From: Pinus tabuliformis
Lineage: Eukaryota; Streptophyta; Pinopsida; Pinales; Pinaceae
DNA: 64,000 nt
Direction of reading: 5' to 3'
NCBI GenBank assembly: GCA_031772625.1
Contig: CM062805.1
Location: 514,704,102 to 514,768,101 of the forward strand
Shown: positions 10,621 through 19,705 of the stretch, piece by piece
How positions within the stretch are numbered: the first letter of the stretch is position 1
Layout: every line of letters begins with the position of its first letter
Program-made: the position numbers and the translations under genes
The notes under the pieces: model-generated
What the model was told of the DNA's origin: nothing
Seen by the model: only the letters and a program-made list of their open reading frames with translations
Database searches by the model: none

Positions 10621-11341
10621 TTTTCAAGTTAGGGAAAAAACAAATTCTGTTCTAGGTATTTTTGCTTCAAGGCATTCTGCAGTTTTGTTGCATGGTAAGA
10701 AAAATGAACTTGGGCTATGATGCAGGTATGGAGATGATGGAGGAGGAGTTTGAAGATTGCAGGAGGACTTCTGAACCCTTGAGGAAGCTACCATGTTCGC
10801 CAAACCGCCTTTTTGAAATCCATTTCTAGCTTCCTACAATTTCTACAGGAACTTCCTGTAGAAGCACAATGAGGTGGAAAAATGATGGAGAAAGGCAAGG
10901 GATGGACACAGAGGTGCTTGCAGGCCTAACCAACAGATTCCCACCATCAGATTCCCTTTTAAAATTGAATTTGGTTCGTCCAAAGGTTCTACAAGATGTT
11001 TCTTGTAGAAATTCAAAACTTCCTGTAGAAAACACAGTTTTCATAAAAGAAGCACAATGAGATGGAAAAAATGATGGAAAAGGGTGAGGAATGGAAACAT
11101 GGATGCTTGTAGGCCTCATGGACATATTCCCAACCTTCAGGTCCTCTTCGGAGATCAATTTGGCTTTTTTGTAAGCTTCCTGTAGAAGACACAGAACTTC
11201 CTGTAGAAAGCACAAAAATTCCTTTGTCTTTGTTTTGAGTGATCCTCCTGACCTGAAATGTCCTTCTTGCAACCTGCAATTAGCCAATGGAAATTAGGTT
11301 TATTTTTATTTCTCTTTTTCTCTTTTTTTTTGAAAAACAAC
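10621..11341. other. LARD interior between tandem repeats and hairpin array
   Basis: No conserved coding. Two similar segments (10862-10950 and 11046-11130) share ACAATGAGRTGGAAAAATGATGG and a following GATGCTTGTAGGCCT or GTGCTTGCAGGCCT. This is an imperfect direct duplication about 187 bases apart. Confidence 0.55.
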
Positions 11342-11523
11342 TAGGGCGCCTCATGGAGGTTTTCACCCTAATTCCCTGCCTTGGGCGCCTCCAAGGAAGG
11401 TTTTCACCCAGGGATCTTATTCCCTTTTTATTTTCTTTTCTTTCCAACCCATTGACCGCCTCATGGAGGTTTTCAATCAATGAGCCAATCTAAGGCGCCT
11501 CCGAGGAGGTTTTCACCTTAGAT
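11342..11523 (-). repeat. Array of four hairpins with constant core and variable paired flanks
   Basis: Four copies of the core CGCCTCNNGGAGGTTTTCA (plus strand) lie at 11347-11365, 11386-11406, 11457-11475 and 11496-11515. The core itself can fold (CCTC with GAGG). Each core is flanked by a different but self-complementary pair: TAGGG/CCCTA, TGGG/CCCA, CATTGA/TCAATG and ATCTAAGG/CCTTAGAT. Pairing is kept while sequence changes. On the element's sense strand the array lies after the gag-like frame, in the 3' untranslated part. Confidence 0.75.
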
Positions 11524-11595
11524 TTTTCCTCTTATTTCCATTTTTCTTATTTCTTTTTTTTTCTACCCTACCCTACTTGAAAAATAAAATCGTTC

Positions 11596-12859
11596 TCAAG
11601 TATAAGAATACTTCCAATGGAGCCATGTGCACATCGAGATTAGAGACAAAATGATGTGAAGGCTCGAAATGCATGCTTTGACAGGTATCCAGATCTCAGA
11701 GACCAAATGATCTGACTTTGAAGGGATCAAACATAGCTGAGGAAGAGAGTACCGTTGCAACTTAGTGACCGTCTGAAACCATATCTCAATATAGCTCTGA
11801 TATCCTTGGTCCTTTTGCTGATCTGGATCATGTCTCATGTCACCTTCTACCCTGACTTTCTCATCTTCCTCTTTTGGCTGATCTTTCTCTTGAATACATG
11901 GAGGATTTGATGGTAACCATGAAGGATCTTTCTTTATCTCTGCTTCTGATGTCTTCTCTTCATCAAGTGCAGCCCATGGTTCTTTGATCTCCTCTTTTGA
12001 ATCTTCTTTTGTTAGATGTGGTCCTTCAACGCTTCCAATATAGTCTCTTTTTTGCAATACTCTTCCTGAGTTATGGTGAAGATCATTGAGCTCAAGAGGA
12101 GTTGTTTGGACTTATTGTGCCTCAGCTTTGCAATTGGGTTGAGCTGCTCCATTGTATGGTTTTGGAAAGGGTGGTACGGGTAGTTGAGTGGGGGTGTATT
12201 TTTGAGATGGATGAGGATGGGGTTGCGGTTGGGCAGGTGGTGGAGGAAAATGAGCGGGATGAGAGTTGTACTGGGGCCTCCACCCCTGATGAGGTGCATT
12301 CCACTGAGGCTGTGGCTGAGCATAAGAGTGAAACGAATGAGCAACTGGTTGGGCATAATATGGATCTGTGAAGGAACAAGGAGGAGGTGTGAACCAGGAA
12401 AGATGAGCAGGGGGACCCCAAGAAGGCATGAAAGTGGCTTGATAGGGGTCATAATAGGTCTCGGATGTCCCTTGCAGTTCCCACTGGTAAGATCTAGGTC
12501 CATGTGGCCTCCTTTGGTTCATATAATAGAGTGGTTCAGTGGCTCCTTTGGCCCTTTGATATGCTGCATGCAGCTTTAATTCCAGGCAAGGAAGGGCACT
12601 GATTTGTAGGATGGTATTCTTCACAGATGAAACACACTTCTAGGGAGTGCATTGGACATTCGTTCCTAGGATGCTTTCTAATGCACCTGGGACAAAAAAT
12701 GGCCAAAGCTCTCTTGGCTTCCTCTTGCTTCCTTTGGATCTGCAAGGTACCCAGTTGCATGGCAAGAAACTGCCTCATCTCACTCTTGAAATCTTCCATC
12801 TGATTTGCAAATTCATTTTTGGACAAGGTACTGCTCCCAACATTTCTACTTGTAGCCAT
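11596..12859 (-). pseudogene. LARD gag-like protein with zinc knuckle and Pro-rich region
   Basis: This is a minus-strand gene starting at 12859. Residues 1-55 form a helical segment (KNEFANQMEDFKSEMRQFL). Next come two Cys clusters, C-P-R-C..H-P-R-N-E-C-P and C-F-I-C-E-E-Y-H-P-T-N-Q-C-P-S-L-P-G, the second a CCHC knuckle of the type found in plant retroelement gags. A frameshift near 12560-12600 shifts to a Tyr/Pro/Gln-rich region (minus frame 12624-12112, many PQP and PPPP units). After one in-frame stop at 12112-12114 the frame continues as an acidic Glu/Lys-rich tail to 11596. A gag of this kind would bind RNA. No enzyme domain follows. Broken, so not functional in this copy. Confidence 0.7.
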
Positions 12860-13409
12860 TTTCTTCAGAGGAATGTTTTCTTCTTCTTCTCCCCTAGAGG
12901 TTCTTTAAATATGCCTTGATGTCCACCCAGGGATTCTTCTTAGTCACAGCCATCGAAGAAGAGAGAAGGTTGGCTGTGTGAAGCAATGGGGGGTGTTGTG
13001 CAATCATTTTTCTAACTTATCTCTACTCCTACAAGGCATGAAATGAAATCTTTTTGGTTGATTTTTGCATTTTTCTTCTTGTACCTGCAAAACTAAAATA
13101 GATTGAACTGCAACTAACTATCTTGCTGAAATGAAAATTCGGAATTGAAATGAAAGCAGGAAAAGACTAATCTATTTTGCTCAAATGAAATTGCAGGAAT
13201 GAAATGCTAGGCTACGCTTGCGGAATTGGAATGCTAATCTACATTTGCAGAAATGAAATTGCAGAATTGAAATTCTAATTTATGAAAGTAGGAAATGCTA
13301 ATCTACTTTTGCATAAATGAAATTGCATAATGGAAATGAAATAAACTACTTAGCAGAAGATTGTAGTAGAAAGTAGAAGAATAGCAGCAATCACCAATAC
13401 TCTGACGCT
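12860..13409 (-). other. LARD 5' untranslated leader with degenerate repeats
   Basis: This lies between the primer site and the gag-like start. 13120-13345 carries about three degenerate units of some 66 bases built on GAAATTGCAGAATTGAAATGCTAATCTAC, spaced at about 13187, 13254 and 13319. The rest shows no motif. Confidence 0.6.
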
Positions 13410-13427
13410 TCCTCGGCAACGACGCCA
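13410..13427 (-). promoter_or_regulatory. LARD primer binding site (tRNA-Asp type)
   Basis: The minus strand reads TGGCGTCGTTGCCGAGGA, two differences from the plant tRNA-Asp primer site TGGCGCCGTTGCCGGGGA. It lies six bases inside the LTR end at 13434. This is common in Ty3/gypsy-derived and LARD elements. Confidence 0.85.
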
Positions 13428-13433
13428 AAAAGA

Positions 13434-15574
13434 TGGTGGGCTCCAGTATTGTAGCAATAATGCTACAACTCCTGGAACTCCCTTCTTTAATTTTATCAAC
13501 CCGGTAGTTCGTAACAAACTTGGAAGCGACGGTGCTGTATGCACAAGTACTAGCTCTTGCCACAGCTATCACTTGGTCAGCTGGCACAAGTCCGCTAGGA
13601 GCTTAAGCCAACTTCTATGAGCTCTTAGAAGAAGCTTTTTAACTGATGGATGAAAGCTAACTCAAAGGAAACTAATCTACTTGCGGAAAGAAACTGAAAG
13701 CCAAAAAGAAACGCAAACCCTAGCAAACCCTAATTCTACCAGCTAGTCCTATTGATGCAAGGAAGAGGATGCAAGCTACTGAAAGGAATGCCATTGACTT
13801 CTAGGAAGGTAAAATGCATGTGTCTAAGTTATCACTATTTGAAGAAAACATATTTTTGTATTTTTGAATAAGTTGTTAGAATTATCATGCATGTGCTTTT
13901 AACTATTTTTCACTGTGCAGAGGTGGATCAAGGAGGAGAAATGCTTGGAAGAGGTCAGGAAGGTTCATAGGGGGTCTAAGGATTCCCTAACACCCTTCTA
14001 GAGAGTTTCACAAAGTTTGGCTATCAAGAAACCTCATTTGTGAGCTTCTACAGGAAGTCTGCAGGGGTTCTACAGGATGTTTCAGGAATTTCTACAGGAT
14101 GTTCAGAAATGTCTACAGAATGTTTTAAAATTGGATTTTGAGAATGGGTGAGTGAGGTAAGGTGCATGAATGGATAGGGAGGTAGGGTAGGGGCCTGAAA
14201 TGACCTAAGGACTGATGGTTGGAGTGGTGAGAGGGTGTGGAAAGCTGGCTTGGCTTAAAGAAGGCTAAGACAATGGAGGAGCAATAAGGTAGGGTTACGT
14301 GGGCAGAAAGACAGTTGTGAGACGAGGAACCTAACTAGGAGATGGAGCAGCTGGCCTGGACGAAGCTTGGGTGAATGAGAGGGAGATGGAGATGCCCTGC
14401 ACGGTGTACACTTAACCGAATCAACTAAGTCCTGCACACAATCGAAATCTTAGCTAATCTAGTCTAACTGTCAATGAAACAAATGAACAGCAGCTTTATT
14501 CATAAAGAGAACCATGTACAGCACTTAAGCAAAGAAACATTTCAAAAGGCCTGAACGCATGATTAACTCCTACAAATGAAAACATTACACCAAAGATTGC
14601 ATGGACAAGCAAACTAGTGTTTTTGTTGGGCAGCAAGGTCACCTTTGTCCCAACTCACAATCCCACTGAGGGAGAGGTAAGATCAGAGGTGCTTGAGCCC
14701 TTTTTCCAAGGATCCTTTATGTTATTAACCTATCAAATCAATCTGAATATGAAAATCTACTTTAATCATCAAAAGCAACCTAAATAACAAAACAAGATTT
14801 AAATCTAAATAGTAGATTTTATTCTAAGAATGCAGCAAAGACACATGAAAGTAAACAAAGGAGGTACTGGGCGCTTGAGATGGGCCCAACCCCAAGAGCT
14901 ACAGCCTCCTAAGAGAGATTTAGAGCGGGTGCAAAGCTGGATTCATCTTTATTGATCAAAAGAAATGTTACATTCCAAAAACTGTCCACAAGGAGAACTT
15001 GAAAATGTGTTGAAAGCAAAGCTAATCTAGTGCCTAAAAATCGAAATACAAAATGACTATAAAGTGACTAACTACTGGCTAACCAAAATGACTAACTACC
15101 AGCTAACCCAAATGAGGCCCTAAGCCTTCTTATTTATACAAATTGAGGACCCCAACAGTCCTCCTAAACTTTAGGGACTCGGCTGCCCAAAACTTGTAGT
15201 TAACAGCAGTCCTACTTGACTTGCTTGGCTGCCCTTGTGTTAATTGATTTGGTGGCCCTTGAACTCCGAGCTGATGGTGGAGAATTCGAGGTAAGGGCCC
15301 ATAAATGAAGGGGACACCTTCCTACAAATCCTCTCCCTTGTTCTCCCACGAATTTGGCTGCCAAGTGCTCATTAAAACCTTCAATTTTGTCTCCAAATTG
15401 ACCAAAAAGGCTACACAAAGCACCCATTAGACTTGTTGGCATAATGACTAACCCAATTCACTCTATTAGCATAAATATAATCAAAAACATGCAATAAACT
15501 AATGAGAATGGTGGATTAAGTCGAATTAGGAGGTTGAATGAGCCCAAATAATCATCCATTTTTGGGGCTCATCA
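13434..15574 (-). repeat. LARD 5' LTR (minus strand)
   Basis: 2141 bp, near-identical to 5642-7790. The TATA box (minus strand) is at 15130-15139. It ends at the CTTGG duplication at 15575. Confidence 0.9.
15130..15139 (-). promoter_or_regulatory. TATA box in LARD 5' LTR
   Basis: The minus strand reads GTATAAATAA, the same as in the 3' LTR. It is the likely promoter for the element transcript. Confidence 0.6.
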
Positions 15575-15579
15575 CTTGG
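15575..15579. repeat. Target-site duplication CTTGG (right copy, LARD)
   Basis: Matches 5637-5641. Confidence 0.9.
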
Positions 15580-15934
15580 CTAGTGTATCTTAGTCAGCTG
15601 TGTGTGACAAAATCTGTCCCATATCATGATTCATGCTAATATGTAAACAATGAACAGTTTTTTGGTGATAGAGTTTGAAATTTCAATGTCAATGTTGAAT
15701 GTTCAATGATGTGCATGTTTAAATGATTATCATTAAAGTTTTCTTGTTTAAAGTTGAAAAAATATACAAATTCAAATTTCATATATATTATTAATTATAA
15801 ATTTATAATTTATAAAATATAATTATTAAAATTTAATACTATTATATTACCCGACGAACCCACGCACCCTGTTTCCAAAAATGTCGTCCCCATCCCCATC
15901 TCCGTCCCTGAACCCACGTTTCCTGGCAACATAG
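15580..15934. repeat. Right part of the hAT-like element
   Basis: This is the AT-rich 3' portion with the terminal GAACCCACG region and the TIR GCAACATAG. It is homologous to 48850-49151: shared blocks are TCATGATTC..TAATATGTAA, GAAATTTCAATGT, GTTCAATGATGTGCATGTTTAAAT and AACCCACGTTTCCTGGCAACATA. Confidence 0.8.
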
Positions 15935-15942
15935 ATTAGAAC
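15935..15942. repeat. Target-site duplication ATTAGAAC (right copy)
   Basis: Matches 4544-4551 exactly. Confidence 0.85.
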
Positions 15943-16102
15943 TCACACTTGGAGAATAACATAATTGAGCCTCCAATCTTTGTGCGTGAGTAAACTACTC
16001 CATGGACTCATCCTCAAACTCGTGCATGCTAAAGGAAGGACTGATTGTGGTCATCTTGATGGCACGAGTCAAGAAGACCTTCACACGCTATTATTTTCAA
16101 CA
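15943..16102 (-). repeat. CopC LTR, second segment
   Basis: This is the continuation of the LTR begun at 3822, after removal of the hAT-like element. The minus-strand LTR start would be TGTTGAAAATAATAGCG, at 16102. This start is inferred from the TG..CA rule, since the partner LTR is outside the window. Inverted-repeat sequence begins immediately after. Confidence 0.6.
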
Positions 16103-16913
16103 CTATGATCACCAATATATCCTTTAATCCAAACAATCTATAAGTACACTATAATTAGTGTGGAGCCATACTAGATTTATTTTCTTCCTTAGGGGGAAGT
16201 AGCTGAGGAATAATGTTTCAATTTCTGCATACTACTCTTTTTCTTTCTTGGCTTTTTCCCATTCTACATCTTGTTCATGAAGAAGAGGTTCTTCTTATAC
16301 AACTTCAAGCAATATGAGCTCTCACTTGTCATCTTGGATGGAGGTTGAATCTCTACGATAACTCAATATTTCTCAACAGTTATTTCTCTAAGATGTCTAG
16401 CCTTCATTTTTCGAAGCCCTATGAACTCTTTAGCAATAAATCTTTGGCTCTGCTATAAATAACATGGAAAGTGCAAAGCACTTAGGGTTGTATTAGTGGA
16501 TTGTTGAGAAGAAGTGTCAAGGGGATCCAACATGCTATGCATGTGAGAAGAGATCTAAGATTAGAGAGGGGCAGTCTAGGAATGCAAATGATATTGGAAT
16601 CATAAATGATAGGGGCAAATAGAGGTAAGCTAGTGTTGAAGTCTAGCAAGTTGACAAGGAAGTCTAGAATCAAATGTGAGCAATTTTATAGAGAAAAACT
16701 CTAGTTCGGAAACATTTGAATGTGAGGAAACAAGGGATAAAGTAAAAATGGAGGAAAGAACTATGGAGGAGTTATTGGGGTAATGGAAAAAATAAAAATC
16801 TTCAAGATCATTGTTATAAGAAACATAGCCCTATTCACAAGGATCTCACGGGTTTGTAAATAGTTGAGCTATTTTGATAGACTTGTTGCCTTTAGTTTTG
16901 CAAGAACATCGAG

Positions 16914-17138
16914 ATGCCCAATGGCTATGCTTGTGGCATATATGGCATTATTGCTTGTGAGGTATTTCTTCTTTTTCCTAGAAAATATTATCCTTTGTTT
17001 GAACCTTTCCTTCTTAAAATACTTAGCTATACGTTTTGTACACTTGCAACCATTTGTACATCCATGCTACTTAGACTTGGTTTTAGTGCCATGACAACCA
17101 AAACAATATGTTTCTTGAAACTTATTACCAAGATTTAG
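16914..17138 (+). pseudogene. Unknown hydrophobic reading frame in left arm, mirrored in right arm
   Basis: A 74-codon plus-strand frame is rich in Phe/Leu (FLLKILSYTFCTLATICTS) and ends SAMTTKTICFLKLITKI. The right arm encodes the same peptide on the minus strand (17751-17933: SAMTTKTICFLKFITNI). Similarity between arms at protein level could simply reflect the duplication. No known family is recognised. I would not call it a gene without evidence of expression. Confidence 0.3.
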
Positions 17139-18548
17139 AGAAAACGGCCATTGTCTCTTTAAGCTCTTTACAACTATTTTTACATACACTACTTTTGAAG
17201 TGCTTTCATAATGCAATCATGCACACCTACCAATGACAATGTCTCAATCTAAATTTTCTTATCTTCTAAATATTCTCTTACCAAATTAGGAGTATTCTCA
17301 AGGATTGTTGCGATATAATGCCAAAGATAAGGCACATTTGTAAAATCCGGAGTCTATTACAAAAGATTTTGCATGACACATGTGAATTGATCTGATTGAG
17401 ACAAATCACACAATCTGACACATTTGAATCGATCCAATTGAGACAAATCATACGATACAATCTTTGAAAATAAATTTGCATCATGTGATTTGTCTCAATT
17501 GAATCAATTCAAATATGTCACACAAAAGCTTTTGAAAAAGAACCTTGATCCTACAAATATTGCTTATCTTTGGTTCTATATTGTAGCAATGCCTAGGAAT
17601 ATTCCTAATCTGGTAAGAGAATATTTAAAAGATAAAAAAATTCAGATAGAGATATTGTCACTAGGAGTGGATGATTGCATTTTGAAAGCACTTCAAAGTA
17701 GTGTATGCAACAAAATGTTGCAAAGAGCTTAAAGAGAGTCACAATGCTCTCTAAATATTTGTAATAAATTTCAAAAAACATATGGTTTTGGTTGTCATGG
17801 CACTAAGACCATGTTTAATTAATATGGATGTACACATGGTTGCAAATGTAAAAATGTAAGCTAAGTTTTTAAGGAAGAAAAGGCTAAAACAAGAAAAATT
17901 ATCTTTCAAGAAAAGGAAGAAAGGACTCACCAAGCAACAAGGTTATCTATATCACAACCTTAGTCATTGGGCATCCGAAAGTCCTTACAGAAATAAAGGA
18001 AAAATGTTTGCCAAAATAGCCCAACTATTTATAGACCAATTAGATCCTTGTCAATGGAACAATGTTTCTTCTAACAATGATCCTCAAGATTGTATTGTTC
18101 TCCATTAATCCATTGACTCCTCCACACCTCCTTCCTCATTTTCCACTTTATCCTTTGTTTCCTCACATTCAAAATTTCTGAATTAGAATTTCTCTATATA
18201 AAAATTTTTTACATCCAATTCTACACTTCCTTCTCAGTGCTTTGATCTTTAGCATAAAATTACACCAGCTTCCCCCTATCATTTCCGACTGCAGGATCAT
18301 TGGCACTCCCAAATCTCCTCTCTCCAATCTCATATCTCTTCTCACATGCATAGCACAATGGATCCCCTTGATCATTCTCCTCCTAACCCATCCACTACTA
18401 CAACACAGTTCTTTTTGCTTACCACACTATTTACAACAGAGCCAAAGATATATTGCTAAAGAGTTCGCATGGCTATGGAAATAAAGGCTAGACATCTCAA
18501 AGAAATAATTGCTAAGAAATATTGATTTATCATAGAGATTATAGCCTT

Positions 18549-18553
18549 CATCC
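18549..18553. repeat. Target-site duplication CATCC (left, solo LTR)
   Basis: Matches 19471-19475. Confidence 0.85.
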
Positions 18554-19470
18554 TGTTAGAAAATCGGAAAGGCAGAAATATTTTCTTATACTTGATAATT
18601 ACTTGTGATGTTCTTGACTTCTTATTAAGTTTTCTTTATATCTTCTTTCTTTAGTTCATCAAGCAATTACCAAAGCGAAAGCACATAAAACAATGGACAC
18701 CAAATATAAGCACTATGCCAAGGCAAAACCCCCCTCGAGGGGAAAACCTAGTCAAAATTCTCTTCCTCTCAATAGTATTCTTTGAGACTCTTCACCCTAG
18801 ACAAAGACCAAACCCTCCCTCCACACCAAGTCAACATCCCAGATCTTCGACCTCTCTTCCAACAACTTCGACTATGTAGCAGCTTTCGGCAGCTTCCGAC
18901 ATTAGAAAAACTTGGAAGACTTCGATCTCCCAAACTAGGGCACGAAACAAAGAGAGAGAGGCACCAAAATTTCATTTTTCTTCTTCTCCTTAGACTCCAC
19001 CCAAGTCGCACTTCCTTCCCCTTCTTCTTCTATTCCGCACTTCTTCTGACTTCAAGAGATATCGAACTTTCTTGTGAGAGAGTGTGCTCCAAATGAATTC
19101 AACTTGCTTCTATTTATAGGCTTCAAGGGAGGTCGAATTGATGTCCTTAGGCCAATTTGATATCTTCTAGGCCGACTTGATGTGGAGGATACATAAATTA
19201 TATTTGACTCAATACTAAACCTTTTTACATGATTCAAAAGCCCAAGAAGGGTCTCTTTAAAAGTACAATGACTCTATTGACTCAGAATAAATCCTAGAAG
19301 TCCTCAATGGGAACTTTGACCTAAAACATGGTGACCCAAGCATGAAACCCATGCTTTAATAAGTCACAATAACAATAACAATAATAAATTTCTTTATTCT
19401 TTTGACAAGTACATTGCAAGATGACTCAAATACATTAAATGAAGACCAAACCTAGTTACATTTTCCAACA
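18554..19470 (-). mobile_element. Solo LTR of the CopA family
   Basis: 917 bp on the minus strand. It starts TGTTGGAAAATGTAACTAGG at 19470 and ends CGATTTTCTAACA at 18554, flanked by the 5-bp duplication CATCC. The start and the GGGGTTTTGCC/CCCCTCGAGGGG block match CopA LTRs. The TATA box on the minus strand (CTATAAATAG) is at 19110-19119. No internal region remains, so it is the product of LTR-LTR recombination. It lies in the right arm of the inverted repeat and accounts for most of the length difference between the arms. Confidence 0.85.
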
Positions 19471-19475
19471 CATCC
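19471..19475. repeat. Target-site duplication CATCC (right, solo LTR)
   Basis: Matches 18549-18553. Confidence 0.85.
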
Positions 19476-19705
19476 AAGATGAAAAGTGTAAGCTCAGATT
19501 ACTTGAAGAAGTTGTGCAAGAAGAACCTCATGTTCTTGAACAAGATGCAAAATGGGAAAAATGCATGAAATAAAAAGAGCAATATACAAAAAATTGAAAA
19601 TATTATTCTTCAGCAACTTCCTCCTGAAGAATAAAATAACTCGGTATGGCTCCACACCAATCAAAGTGTACTTATAAATTGCTTGGATTAAAGGATATAT
19701 TTGTG

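Larger units (their letters stand above)
8130..11215. repeat. Dispersed TTCTACAGGAAG / CTTCCTGTAGAA words in LARD interior
   Basis: The 12-base word or close variants recur at about 8136, 8168, 8190, 8331, 8353, 8739, 9488, 9503, 9523, 10841, 10852, 10985, 11006, 11025, 11180 and 11200, in both orientations. Four more lie in each LTR. At 10841-10863 two copies face each other to form a perfect palindrome with one central base. Confidence 0.75.
5642..15574 (-). mobile_element. 9.9-kb LARD-like LTR retrotransposon without pol
   Basis: Two direct repeats of about 2.14 kb (5642-7790 and 13434-15574) flank 5.6 kb. A minus-strand tRNA-Asp-type primer site lies beside the right repeat and a purine tract (minus strand AGTAGGGGGTGA, 7791-7802) beside the left one, so the element reads on the minus strand. 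LTR ends are TGATGAGCCCCA..TGGGGCCCACCA (minus strand). The TSD is CTTGG. LTRs differ at roughly one base in 60-80 by eye, so insertion is fairly recent. The interior has one gag-like frame with a zinc knuckle (11596-12859) and no protease, RT, RNase H or integrase motif on either strand. It must be mobilised by another element's proteins. Confidence 0.9.
4552..15934. mobile_element. hAT-like non-autonomous DNA transposon, split by a LARD retroelement
   Basis: The ends are perfect 9-bp terminal inverted repeats, CTATGTTGC at 4552-4560 and GCAACATAG at 15926-15934, flanked by the 8-bp direct duplication ATTAGAAC. Removing the retroelement and one copy of its TSD (5642-15579) leaves about 1445 bp. 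No transposase is visible, so it would depend on enzyme supplied elsewhere. Both ends are rich in GGGTTC/GAACCC words (4560-4735 and 15850-15920), as expected for subterminal transposase-binding repeats. A second copy of the right end occurs at about 48850-49151, which supports a real family. Assignment to hAT rests on TSD length and end structure, not on a protein. Confidence 0.75.
16103..19705. repeat. Large imperfect inverted repeat, arms about 1.3 kb
   Basis: The left arm (16103-17410) and right arm (about 17471-19705, minus a 922-bp LTR-plus-TSD insertion) are reverse complements with many substitutions. Anchor pairs: TATATCCTTTAATCCAA (16122) with TTGGATTAAAGGATATA (19682), and GTGTGGAGCCATAC (16160) with GTATGGCTCCACAC (19643). 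AGAGATCTAAGATTAGAGAGG (16550) pairs with the region at 18310-18340, and AGCCATGACAACCAAAACA (17089) with TTTTGGTTGTCATGGCACT (17777). A spacer of some 60 bases (17411-17470) lies at the centre. No known terminal repeat or TSD was found. The left outer end coincides with the CopC LTR, so the arms may once have been longer. Confidence 0.75.

Noticed and set aside
12122..12579. Long plus-strand and alternative-frame readings opposite the gag-like gene
   Set aside because: They are shadows of the Pro/Gln-rich minus-strand frame, and composition explains their openness.
16103..19705. CRISPR-like or phage-like array
   Set aside because: There is a single pair of long arms, no regular short direct repeats with spacers, and the sequence is eukaryotic.
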